A DNA stretch of 64,000 bases, from NCBI GenBank assembly GCA_905160935.1, contig CAJHZI010000495.1, positions 1,672,001-1,736,000 on the forward strand, given 5' to 3'. The DNA comes from Enchytraeus crypticus (taxonomy: Eukaryota > Annelida > Clitellata > Enchytraeida > Enchytraeidae). The notes under the pieces are model-generated. The model was not told the DNA's origin. It saw only the letters and a list, made by a program, of their open reading frames with translations, and searched no databases. The translations under genes and the position numbers were made by a program. This document shows, piece by piece, positions 1 to 10,957 of this stretch. Each line of letters opens with the position of its first letter. The first letter of the stretch is position 1.

Positions 1-50
1 TTTAGCTGCCGGTCTAACAAATGTCAAGCATATTGTTAGTGCGCACAGAA

Positions 51-290
51 TGTCTCAATGGTGCAGTGGTTAGAGGCGTAGAAAACGCCATAAAGTTTTA
101 AATGACAGATCCTGAGGTGATTGCACCCTCGTGGGTTCGAATCCCAGCCGCGCTGATCTGACAGTAAAATCTCGAACATTCACTGGACTGGTTATACCGT
201 AAATGGAATAAATTACCTAGCGGTAAAAATATGTGGTATTACAAGTGATAGATATCAAAGTAGTTGATCATTTCATTATAATGTGTGTGT
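51..290 (+). mobile_element. tRNA-derived SINE, family B, near full length
   Basis: The head has box A-like AGTGGTTAGAGGCGTAG and box B-like GGGTTCGAATCCC. The body contains GAGAGTAAAATCTCGGACATT-like sequence and the 3' end has a run ending in CACTATAATG. The same unit recurs in both orientations at about 12740-12973, 15735-15912, 27761-27969 and 47802-48032, which defines the family. No tRNA fold is expected beyond the head. Confidence 0.8.
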
Positions 291-480
291 GTGCATAAGT
301 AAAATAGCATCATAATGATCTAAAATATAGAGATGTCAGTAGAATTAAGTATAAAACCTTCTATAACATTAATATAGCAGTCAAATTAAGTTCAAGTCAG
401 AATATATCTTATCAGTTGAATTAAGTGCAAGTCAGAGTATAATCATCATCATCGCATTATGAAAAGAACATCAAACCGTT

Positions 481-575
481 ATCACAATTGTTATTATTGT
501 TATCAATATAATTTTCATTAATTAATTAATTATTTTATTATTACTATTATTTTTATTTTTACTATTTATTTATTA

Positions 576-607
<32 letters not shown>

Positions 608-640
608 TTTGTAACATTATTATTATAATTAATATTCAAC
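481..640. repeat. AT-rich low-complexity tract with (TTA)n
   Basis: The tract is nearly pure A/T with an ATT/TTA trinucleotide run near 575-607. Nothing coding is visible from 300 to 800. Confidence 0.8.
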
Positions 641-956
641 TCAAAAACCTATTGTAGTTTGGTATCTTTTATGGTAATATATATACAGCTGAGAGACCAA
701 CATTAAGATTTACCATTCAAATCAATCACAATTAAAAATCAAATCATTAAAATAAAATAAATTAAATAAAGTTATTATCACTATAATTATTATTTTTATT
801 GAGCAGTCTCATATAGACAGACAACTAACCAACCAGACTGGTTCATAAGTAGTCAGGTAGGCTAGGCTGATGTCAACATTCTTCACATGCATAAGAGAAA
901 TCAGAATACGTTGACGATTAAGACGTATCTGGAAATTCACAAAACTAAACAAGAAC

Positions 957-1025
957 CTGCGAGGACTCGGTTTAACGTTTTCAACCGGCTCTGCTTCCGC
1001 TTCATCTTCATCGTCGTCGTCGTCG

Positions 1026-1057
<32 letters not shown>

Positions 1058-4000
1058 GCTTTCTTCAGAGTCGGTAGACCTGAGCTCAGCGATGCTCGCG
1101 GAGAGAGGCTGAGTCTCGCCATCTTTCTGCGACGTGTGAATACGCTGACTCAGCACAGATTTACCAGGCGTCTTGCACTTGTCCAGCTCGGCCTTTTTGC
1201 TCGTGATGATCTTCTTCAGCAAGCCCGCGTCCTAGACGATCAGCGCATCAATAACTACCGTCAACATCTAAGGCCTCTGGTCTTCTCTTGCAAAATTTCA
1301 TCACATGTTAAGAAATGACGTGAGAATTTTGTATAATTGATGGAAAGTGTGAATTGGTGAGAATTAGTTCTGCTATAGATGCTTTGGTAAGATGAATACA
1401 CTCTAGATAATATTAGTCAAAGATTCATATAACATATAATGTCACTAATTCATTGGGCATTTAATTCGAGTACCAAGTCACATATAACAACGTCTGAAAA
1501 AATAGTAAGTAAATTTGTCAATTTCAAACAATCTATACAGCCAATTTTTAATGATCTTTAACCAAGCTGACTCTGTTATTTTATTACGCTTTTGTCCTTT
1601 TTCTAAAATATGCGAAATAAAGTTTTTTAAATTAATTTTTTATTTTATCATACATACGAAGTCCAATTGTAAGAAAAAAAACTATTAGAAATACAAATGT
1701 GTACAAGTAAGAAAAGACATCTTGAATGAAGAGAATGCATGTTTAAATATAAGTCTCATAAACCAATGAAACTCAGACTTTTATGAAATATTGACCGTAA
1801 TACTTGTCATAAATGATCAATAGGGATAAGAACAATATTAAGTGTATTTATAAAGCACCGCTCTATGCTAAATGCCACAGTAGCGCTGAATGTACAGTGA
1901 AGGTCAAGTATAGCCTAGTGGTAGAATGACACAATAGGGATGACAGATGATAATGAAAAATTACTTCGATAACAATTATTTTGAAAGAAAGATACCGCAC
2001 ACATTTAGACTATGAAAGTACTATATACGTATGTATGTTTATTATAAATACGTTGTATATGAAGACAGGAACGAGTGTTGTTGGATAGTGTAAAGTTCCG
2101 CTCATATGTAGACATTTTTACGAGTTTAGATATTAATTTAAATGTAATTGTTATTTAGCTTATGATTACTATTGAACTCTTTCTGTAAAGTAGTCTCGAA
2201 GACAGAATTCGGCCATGACACTGCTATATAAGTTTTTGTTGTTAATAATAATAATAATAATAATATCCATACAAGAAGTGCGTACCTTGTATATGAGAGA
2301 GCTGGGCTCGTTGAACGTCCGGGCGTTCTGTAGCATGAGCTGCAGGTCTGCAGACATCTCGTCCAGTGACGAGTACTCACAAGCCTGGATCTTCCTCGCT
2401 ATGCCGCGCAGATCCATCGGGTTCTTTATCACCTTGTAGTACTCGGCGTACTTCTGTACATACAATACAGTACACCAGTAATCAATGGTTACCATAAAAT
2501 TCATCAGTAATAAACAAGCATAATACTGTACACCAGTAGTCAATAAGTACAACATAGTACACCAGTAGTCAACAAGTACAGCATAGTACACTAGTAGTCA
2601 ATAAATACAGCATAGCATACCAGTAGTCAACAAGTACAGCATAGTACACCAGTAGTCAACAAGTACAACATAATACACCTGTAGTCAAAAAGTACACCAT
2701 AGTACACCAGTAGTCAAAAAGTACACCATAGTACACCAGTAGTCAATAAGTACAACATAGTACATCAGTACTCAACAAGTCTAGTCAATAAATACAGCAT
2801 AGCACACCAGTAGTCAATATATACAGCATAGTACACCAGTACTCAACAAGTCTAGTCAATAAATACAGCATAGTACACCAGTAGTCAATATATACAGCAT
2901 AGTACACCAGTAGTCAGCAAGTACAACACAGTACACCAGTAGTCAACAAGTACAACATAGTACACCAGTAGTCAATAAGTACAACATAGTACACCAGTAG
3001 TCAACAAGTACAGCAGAGTACACCAATTGTCAAAAAGTACAGCAGAGTACACCAGTAGTCAATAAGTACAGCATAGTACACCAATTAGACCAAACAATGG
3101 CTAGAACTCTACTGTTAGACTATATAATGACTAGAACACTACTGTTAGACTAAACAATAACTAGAACTCTACTGCTAGACTAACAATGACTAGAACTCTA
3201 CTGTTAGACTAAACAATGACTAGAACTCTACTTTTAGACTAAACAATGACTAGAACTCTACTGTTAGACTAAACAATGACTAGAACTCTACTGTTAGACT
3301 AAACAATGACTAGAACTCTACTGTTAGACTAAGCAATGACTATAACTCTACTAAATAATGACTAGAACTCTACTGTTCGACTATACAATGACTAGAACTC
3401 TAATGTTAGACTATACAATGACTAGAATTCTACTGTTAGACTATACATTGACTAGAACTCTACTGTAAGACTAAACAGTGACGAGAACTCTATTGTTAGA
3501 CCAAACAATGGCTAGAACTCTACTGTTAGACTAAACAATGGCTAGAACTCTACTGTTAGACTATACAATGGCTAGAACTCTACTGTTCGACTAAACAATG
3601 GCTAGAACTCTACTGTTAGACTAAACAATGACTAGAACTCTACTGTTAGACTATATAATGACTAGAACACTACTGTTAGACTAAACAATAACTAGAACTC
3701 TACTGCTAGACTAACAATGACTAGAACTCTACTGTTAGACTAAACAATGACTAGAACTCTACTGTTAGACTAAACAATGACTAGAACTCTACTGTTAGAC
3801 TAAACAATGACTAGAACTCTACTGTTAGACTAAACAATGACTAGAACTCTACTGTTAGACTAAGCAATGACTATAACTCTACTAAATAATGACTAGAACT
3901 CTACTGTTCGACTATACAATGACTAGAACTCTAATGTTAGACTATACAATGACTAGAATTCTACTGTTAGACTATACATTGACTAGAACTCTACTGTAAG

Positions 4001-7000
4001 ACTAAACAGTGACGAGAACTCTATTGTTAGACCAAACAATGGCTAGAACTCTACTGTTAGACTAAACAATGGCTAGAACTCTACTGTTAGACTATACAAT
4101 GGCTAGAACTCTACTGTTCGACTAAACAATGGCTAGAACTCTACTGTTAGACTAAACAATGACTAGAACTCTACTGTTAGACTATACAATGGCTAGAACT
4201 CTACTGTTAGACTAAACAATGACGAGAACTCTACTGTTAGACCTAAACAATGGCTAGAACTCTACTGTTAGACTAAACAATGACTAGAACTCTATTGTTA
4301 GACTAAACCATGACTAGAACTCTACTAAACAATGACTAGAACTCTACCAAACAATGACTATAACTCTATAGTTAAGCAACTCCAAACCTTTCTGGACGGC
4401 AGTACTTTGAATATATCACTCAGATTTCTATTTCCTGAAGTAGCGTTGAGAACAGCTGCAAATAGCTGCTCGTACTGAGTCATCTTATTAGCAGCTGATG
4501 AGTCATCGCTGCCTCCTGCTGCTGCAGCAGCAGACAGCTGTCTCCGGGTGGGTCCTCCAGTCAGTCGAGCTGAGGATCTACCACGCCGGGTCTTAGCTGA
4601 GGCAGGGGTCGTCGAAGTTGTCTCCTGAAAAACACTCATCCATGTTAAGTCATGTTTTGTCATTCAAATGAGGAAACTGACCTTAACATTAGCTTTATCT
4701 TTTTTCATCCATGTTATGTCATGTTTTTTTTGTTTAGAATCATTTATTTGTTCATCACAGCACAGATTATACAAACTATAGAAACGTGCGTGTAGTTCGA
4801 TAAACAAATAACAATACAAAAGAGGCTACCATAAAAGAGCCATAGCTCTGTTCGGTAATACTAAAATTAGTAGCTATAGAAGAGTCTACTTGAGTATGAA
4901 ATACAAAAAAATTTCAATTACATTACCAAGACATGTTTTTTCATTCGAGTGAGGAAACTGACGTTATCACAATATATAGGATGAGAACATTTACCTCTAT
5001 CTGCATATCCTCCACCTCCGATCCAGACGACAGAAAGCTTTGAGCCGTCTCCACCTCCTCCGATGTGCCATCCGGCCGTTGAGCCGCTTTTACCTCCGAC
5101 GCCAGGACTTCCCCGGTATTTGAACTCTCAACCAACGTCTCAGCACTCGACTGCTCACTCAACGTGACTGACGTTGTACTCAAAACCTTCAGCTTCAGAA
5201 CGGGCACTCTCAGCTGTCATATACAACGAGTAGTTGAAGAAAAATTACGTCAGAAATAACATCGCATATTTTGCCAGCGGATCAGAATCTATAATTATAC
5301 AGCAACTGTCTATTAGAAATATTCACCATTACCCCATCGCATCAACAAAATAGGTTAAATTTTACTACAAGCAATACACATCTGTACTGCTACACATATG
5401 CGAGCAGCACACTGAGCTCAGTCAATCATTTATTTAATTATTTCCTTAATTTAAGAAGTTTTACCATTCCACAGAATTTTTAAAGAATTTTCACAATAAA
5501 CTATTATAATCTATTTCTAGTGGGTTTAATGTCAATACGAAATTGTAAGTAGTAAGATAGCAGAACTGCACATTTTGATAATTCTATAAAGCAGAAATCA
5601 ATATTCTTACAAATTTCACGGAAGACGGATAAAAATAGAGTCAACAATATGAAAAGAGGAAAACTGGAATGTTTAGTTAATTACCTAAAAATTCCAGGAA
5701 AGGAATTTATTCTTGTTAATAAACTAATGGCAGAAAGTTAATGATAAATGATTCCCAAAAATCTTATATTGAAATGTTTTGAAGGTATAAACAAGTTAAT
5801 CCCTTCACAAATGACAATGCCAAAGCCATACCACATGTAGATTGGGAAATAGGCTTTTAATGTGGCTTTCCATTGCCTTTATCAATTTTTGCTTAGATGC
5901 CTCTTACGATACGTGCAGGTAACGGTTAGTCTATTCTCCAGTGTTCCGGACACAAAACGTAAAGAATAATAATAAAAAATTCTTCACAAATAAATAAAAT
6001 AATAAACAATCTTCATATGAATGACAACCATTTGCAGAAACATGATAGCACTGAACTACAACACCTCGTTCATACCTCAGGCTTCACAGGTTCAACCACT
6101 GGCTCAGCCACTGCGGTGCCCTCGCTTGACTCAATCAACGAGGATCTTGTTTCCTCGTCCGTGGCGTCGTCGTACTCGAATCCGCTATGACGACTCTCCA
6201 CTCGCTCTTCCAGAGTCGAGTCTCTCTCGTCGGGGTCATCTCCGGCGTACTGGTCCACCACGTCCTGTCCGAGCGCCACCACGACTAGACGTGATTTCTG
6301 CATGCTGAACAACTGCCAGAGGTCAACGGCCTGCTGGTGTTCTGCCGATGAGCTCTGCAAATATATATTAAAGGAATAATACTAGAGTTCTAGTCATTGT
6401 TTAGTCTAACAGTAGAGTTCTAGTCATTGTATAGTCCAACAGTAGAGTTCTCATCATTGTTTAGTCTAACAGTAGAGTTCTAGCCATTGTATAGTCGAAC
6501 AGTAGAGTTCTAGTCATTGTATAGTCTAACAGTAGAGTTCTAGTCATTGTTTAGTCTAACAGTAGAGTTCTAGTCATTGTATAGTGGAGTTCTAGTCATT
6601 GTATAGTCTAACAGTAGAGTTCTAGTCATTATATAGTCTAACAGTAGAGTTATAATCATTGTTTAGTCTAACAGTAGAGTTCTAGCCATTGTATAGTCTA
6701 ACAGTAGAGTTCTAGTCATTGTTTAGTCTAACAGTAGAGTTCTAAAAAAATATTACTAATAATAATAAAGGTTTAAGGTCTGTTTCCTCAAACAAGGATG
6801 ATGTCAGGGACGTCATATCAGTCAAAAGAATTATACGTTTTATTTTATTAAACAATTTCAAATTTAAACGAATGGAAGTCTTAAATAGGGATTGGCCTGT
6901 GGTGTTGTGTAGGACAGAGAGGATTTGAGACAGTCTATTCGTATCCCGACCCTGGTTAAACTGGGATTCAAGGGAAGATGATGATAATGATGATGATGAT

Positions 7001-8892
7001 GATGAAACAATTTATAAACTAAACTTTTTATTATCCGTAAATGCTTAGTTGAAGCTATATCCCTAATTACAACAAAACTGTAGAAAAAATGTAGCATTAA
7101 TATTGAAAATTGATGCAGCAGTACAAAGTTCTACAGGTTTAATAGTAAAATAGTGGCAATTTAACAAAAAATATGCATTAATTTAGGAACTTCATGAGTC
7201 ATATGCCAAAGAGCTGGTCTGTTCATTGATTGCGATAATTCAGTGAATCTCATTGAATTTTCACACGTTTGGCACTTTATACAGTGTTATCTATACCTTT
7301 TGAAAACAAACGGCACTATTAAAAAAATTGTAATAAATACCTCGTATGTAGCTTTAGCGTTGTTAACCATCAGTTTAACATCGTCGTTCATCTCACTGAT
7401 ATCACGATATTCCTCAGACTTGATCTTGTTTTCTATTTTTGTCATATCCATTGCAATCCTCACCTTCGTATAATATTCAGGCTCGGCCCTGCGGTAACAG
7501 AAAAGCTACAATTATAAAGTAATAATTATTTACAATAATAAGTAATAATAAATCATTATTTCTTAACTGCGTTCAGCAAGAAGTATGCGACCTGGAGTAA
7601 AAATCAAATAAATGAAATATAATAATGAAAAATGAGTGAAACAAAATTAGAACTGAAATTTAAATTAGCCTAATATAGATCTTCACAAGCTGCTACTGAA
7701 GCTAAAAAAGATGCATACTGGATTAAAGTGCCACTCAAAACATCTACACATTCTAAGTGCGGCAAATTCTGCCTTACAAAACTACAGATATTAGCCAGTC
7801 TGAAAATCCCTAACAACATCCCTGGATGAGGAAATGGACATTAAACCTCCATTACTTATTATTAGTCATAAAGCATAAAACAAGACAGAAGTTCCTCACT
7901 GTGACCTGCACACTACTTGTACACTTTCCATGTGTGATTTACAAACGTTTAAGAGTTCCGGTGGATCAGTTTAATTAGGACCTGTAATGTCTATTGAGAA
8001 CATACAGCAAGGGCACTCTAGAAACTCAATAGATACTATAAGATATTAGGAACGTAGGTTCTTTGGAACTTAAAAAGAGTGAAATAATAATAATAATAAT
8101 AATGGTTTAAAGGTTTAACGTCCGTTTCCTCATACAAGGATGACATCAGGGACGTCCCCCCATCACATGTCACTACAACGTCATGTCGCTACAAATTAAC
8201 AAGTAAGAACCTCTTCGTGGGAGCTCTAATGAATGGTTCACAGAGAAGTCGTCCGTCTGATGTCTTCTGATTCCTGATCACATCAAATAGAGCCTGGCAA
8301 ATCTCCTGCAGCTACAAGTTAATAACTAATAATTAATTAATAATTAGTAATAAATTAGTAATTAATTAGTAATAATAGTAATAAATTTATTTATTTATTA
8401 TAAATTATTAATTAATTACTAGTTAATTATTATTAATTATTAATTAATTATTATTAATTAGTAATTATTAATTAATTAATTTTTTGTTTTCTTTTTCTAG
8501 TAATTAGCATTTACATGCATGTTGTTCAGTTGAAGTGAAATGAAAAAAAGCATATTTCTCTCTCTCTCTATCTTATTAAATTAAGACCTCAACAATTTAT
8601 AAACAGCTTGGTGAAAGTTAACACTTTGTTTAGCATATGTATTTTTTAAAAATATTTGAGGCAAAAATTGCATAATATAGTGGGACAAACTTTCATGTTC
8701 AGCAATTTTAAGTCAAACTAATAATAATCAATGCAACAAATTCTTCTAATTCAATCAGCTGGTTTACAATGGCAGTACTCGATTCACTGCAAAATATCTT
8801 ACTCATTTACAGTGCCAACTGTTAGAAGCCAACGGTTAGAGGTGACAAAGTAATTGTTTTAATAATAATCACAATACCCCTAGTTTTATGAA

Positions 8893-8929
<37 letters not shown>

Positions 8930-9190
8930 CATACTAAGACCAATCAATCAATCAACAAGAATTTAACGTCCGGTTCCTCGCCATAAGGCAACGTCACGGA
9001 CATCTCTTCCAGACTACAAAAACAGGCGCCAGAAACAAGACCAGCAAGAACAGGAAATCAGTCTCACCTGACTATCATCCAGACCCGGATGCTTCTTGCG
9101 CTTCTTCACTGAGCTCGCTCCTGGTTCAATCTGCTCATCATCTGTTGCATCATCTCCCTCGGGCTCCTTTCTTTTCTTACCACTCGGCAT
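957..9190 (-). CDS. PBRM1: Polybromo (PBAF chromatin-remodelling subunit), N-terminal eight exons, 3' part outside window
   Basis: Polybromo is the bromodomain-rich targeting subunit of PBAF (SWI/SNF) and reads acetylated histones in the nucleus. Coding exons on the minus strand, 5' to 3': 9190-9068, 8311-8211, 7488-7341, 6354-6076, 5213-4995, 4624-4388, 2453-2286, 1231-957. All junctions are GT-AG and the phases chain, giving about 516 residues. The start ATG at 9190 opens a basic segment (MPSGKKRKEPEG). Bromodomain 1 (about residues 42-140) reads LQEICQALFDVIRNQ, then AEPEYYTKV, then NNAKATYE. It has Thr-Tyr where most bromodomains have the acetyl-lysine-binding Asn, which is also the case in vertebrate BD1. 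Exons 4-6 start and end with acidic linkers. Bromodomain 2 reads YEQLFAAVLN, AEYYKVIKNPMDL and NARTFNEPSSLIYK, with the Asn kept. The last exon ends in an acidic Asp run; the last codon is split by a GT donor at 956. The remaining bromodomains, BAH and HMG domains would lie left of position 1. Confidence 0.93.
1005..1058 (-). repeat. Coding (GAT/GAC)n microsatellite in polybromo exon 8
   Basis: On the coding strand this is a GAT/GAC run that encodes roughly sixteen consecutive aspartates after the motif STDSEES. Trinucleotide runs change length easily, so the Asp count is probably polymorphic without breaking the frame. Confidence 0.85.
2465..3085. repeat. Minisatellite, about 29-bp unit (polybromo intron 6/7 region)
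   Basis: About twenty imperfect copies of a unit built on TACACCAGTAGTCAACAAG plus TACAGCATAG. It starts about 12 bp upstream (minus-strand sense) of the exon 2453-2286 acceptor, so it reaches almost to the splice site. Confidence 0.9.
3086..4375. repeat. Minisatellite, 31-bp unit, with 531-bp higher-order duplication
   Basis: About 40 copies of a unit containing ACTAGAACTCTACTGTTAG and ACTAAACAATG. Variant units recur in the same order 531 bp apart (for example TATATAATGACTAGAACAC at 3121 and 3652, and GACCAAACAATGGCTAG near 3499 and 4030), so a block of about 17 units was duplicated as one piece. The array ends about 12 bp from the donor of exon 4624-4388. Confidence 0.92.
4732..4912 (+). 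mobile_element. Interspersed repeat, family E, copy 1
   Basis: This segment matches 51710-51890 almost throughout, including GAGGCTACCATAAAAGAGCC and CATAGCTCTGTTCGGTAATA. It is a two-copy interspersed repeat here, probably a retroelement 3' end; no coding part is seen. Confidence 0.65.
5880..5962 (-). mobile_element. Fragment of repeat family D
   Basis: The minus strand resembles the family D head (CACAAAACGT in plus; TGTCCGGA, GAATAGAC, CGTATCGTAAGAGGC in minus). It is diverged and truncated. Confidence 0.45.
6383..6743. repeat. 31-bp minisatellite in opposite orientation to the 3086-4375 array
   Basis: About a dozen units of AGAGTTCTAGTCATTGTTTAG with TCTAACAGT, the exact reverse complement of the unit at 3086-4375. 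It begins about 29 bp upstream (minus-strand sense) of polybromo exon 6354-6076. Confidence 0.92.
6752..6815 (-). mobile_element. Family C element fragment with (TTA)n tail
   Basis: In plus orientation an AAT run is followed by AAAGGTTTAAGGTCTGTTTCC and TCAGGGACGTC, the signature of the family C 3' end. Confidence 0.65.
6880..7006 (+). mobile_element. Family D element, 3' part with (GAT)n tail
   Basis: Contains CGTATCCCGACCCTGGTTAA, CTGGGATTCAAGGGAAGATG and a GATGAT tail, as in the copies near 23793, 31557 and 33690. Confidence 0.75.
8079..8195 (-). mobile_element. Family C element with (TTA)n tail
   Basis: AAT run, then GGTTTAACGTCCGTTTCCTC, ATGACATCAGGGACGTC and CACATGTCACTACAA. It lies just beyond the polybromo exon 2 donor at 8210. 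Confidence 0.75.
8322..8482. repeat. TAAT/ATTA low-complexity, self-complementary tract
   Basis: Almost only TAATTA permutations, so it can fold on itself many ways. Intronic in polybromo. Confidence 0.8.
8892..8930. repeat. (AAT)n microsatellite
   Basis: About 13 AAT triplets directly before the family C variant at 8942. Confidence 0.9.
8942..9050 (-). mobile_element. Family C variant with (TGATT)n tail
   Basis: AATCAATCAATCAACAAGAA followed by TTTAACGTCCGGTTCCTCGC and CATAAGGCAACGTCACGGAC. Its near-twin is at 42577-42672. It ends 18 bp short of polybromo exon 1. Confidence 0.7.
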
Positions 9191-9400
9191 ATTGCTCCAA
9201 TATCCTTAGGGAATACACGACTCTGCTTCTCTTATTCTACTCTAGAATAGAATGCACTCTGCAAAATATGCAAGCATATCATATGTACTTTACAGATGTT
9301 AGAGCTTATTAATCTTATTATATCATAAAGTTTGTAACTATAAACCATTAAAACATAAATTACCACAGATATGTGGCAATTTATGTCATTAATGGCTTAA

Positions 9401-9451
9401 CTCGCCTAACTCTCTCAGCAAATTAAAATTGTGCTGAGAGAGTTAGGCGAG
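9401..9451. repeat. Perfect 20-bp inverted repeat with 11-nt loop
   Basis: CTCGCCTAACTCTCTCAGCA at 9401-9420 is exactly complementary to TGCTGAGAGAGTTAGGCGAG at 9432-9451. It sits about 210 bp upstream of the polybromo start codon, in its 5' flank. Confidence 0.85.
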
Positions 9452-9659
9452 GGGAAGGAAAGGAGTGTATGCGCCGTGGCTCCAAGGTCTGATGTCCCAG
9501 AGCATATCCATAGGACAGACGAGCACAACCATTTCAGTACCTCGTAAAGAAATACACAAGTCACTTCAGTGTCAAGGTCTAAAATGAACATCCAATTCGG
9601 TAACATGTGCCGATGTGACTTGAAACCGAAGTGGAAAAGAACTGAATCGATTGGACACC

Positions 9660-9960
9660 AATAGAATCAGCTTCTTCTAAGCCTCTTCTTCTGCACTGCC
9701 AAACACCAGGTCCATAACATATACCTTTTCCAACTAATTCTACCCTCAGACTTCCTTTTCATATCTATATATGAATTTGTTATCAAATAATCTAACAACC
9801 TATATCTTTGTCTTCCTCTTTTCCCTTGCATAATCCTTCTATTACATCCATTAGTAAACCCCCTTATGATATGTCGTATCCAGCTTTTCTTTCTATTTAC
9901 TATCACAATTATTAACTGTCTATCCTACCGACACTTTCAGGAACTTGTTCTTATGTAATT
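9660..9960 (-). mobile_element. Non-LTR retrotransposon (LINE) ORF2 C-terminus, decayed
   Basis: The minus strand encodes a peptide with KKSWIRHIIRG, a basic GKRGRQRYRLLDYL stretch, SYIDMKRKSEGRISWKRY and a final WTW. This is the usual C-terminal tail of LINE polyproteins after the reverse transcriptase. Only this 5'-truncated end is present and there is no RT. Related tails occur at 33000, 39150, 46200 and 62255. Confidence 0.7.
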
Positions 9961-10624
9961 TTGTCAGTATCCTCCTCTAATGGACGTTCACATCCCTACA
10001 ATTAGTGTTGCCAACACCAAGATTTTCACAATCTTTATCTCAGTATTTTTCCCAATGATGAAAAGGTAATAATAGCTAGAATGGGCGTGCAGATGAAGTT
10101 GTCGAGGCAGTATCAATAAATCTAATTAAAAATTGGTTTTATAAGTAATAACTTAACTAAACTAATAACTCGTTAACAAAAAATTGTTAACGCATGTCTA
10201 ATCTACATCTAGAATTAGTAAGTTTAGATTTATGGCCTCTTGTTCTACAGCTATTTATTAAATTAAACCAAGTGATAAAATCAACCTAACTAAATCTCTT
10301 ATTAAAAATTTGTATAAGATCTCCGTAACTTTTCTTTAGAGACATTAATCCTGTATAGTTTAGACGGTGTTGACCGTAATATCATTTAAATTTCATTGCT
10401 GTTGTATCAATAATCTCCGCCAATTAGCCTATATCGATTTAATTCTTAAATATAAACTATTGTTTAGGAGAAATTAAGCACAATCTAATATAAATACCGG
10501 TATTATGAAGTAAATAAATGTAAACAAAGAAATAATTGATCAGCCAATCAGCATTCAAACAAGCTCTGGTGACACGGTAACTATAGCATGGGCTCTCATG
10601 CCGTGTATGCTAGTGAAAGTCCGA

Positions 10625-10945
10625 GATTCTACATTAACAAATTAGAAAATAAATCATTATTAATTAATTAATTAATTAATAATTTATTAATTATAATTAA
10701 ATTTAATTAATAATTAGTTATTACTTTGTTATTATTATTATTATTATTATTATAAATTATTATAATAATAAATATTATAATAAATATTATTATTTATTAT
10801 TATTATTATTATTATGAGAAAACGGACGTTAAACCTTTATTAATAATAATAATAATATTATTATAATATTATTATTATTACTTTTATTGTTATTATTTTT
10901 ATTGTTATTATTATTATTATTATTATCATCATCATCATATAAATC
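10625..10945. repeat. AT-rich microsatellite region with a family C fragment
   Basis: TTAATTAA and ATT/TTA runs fill the stretch. At 10815-10850 the plus strand reads GAGAAAACGGACGTTAAACC followed by TTATTAA, a bare family C 3' end. No gene is visible from 9960 to 10957 otherwise. Confidence 0.75.
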
Positions 10946-10957
10946 AATCAATGATGA

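Noticed and set aside
61-160. tRNA gene
   Set aside because: Box A- and box B-like sequences are present but the cloverleaf is broken and the unit recurs with a constant body, so it is a SINE head. The same applies to all family A heads.
3086-4375. CRISPR-like array
   Set aside because: Units are contiguous tandem copies without unique spacers, the genome is animal, and no cas genes exist. The same holds for the arrays at 19157, 24866, 40610, 55085 and 60056.
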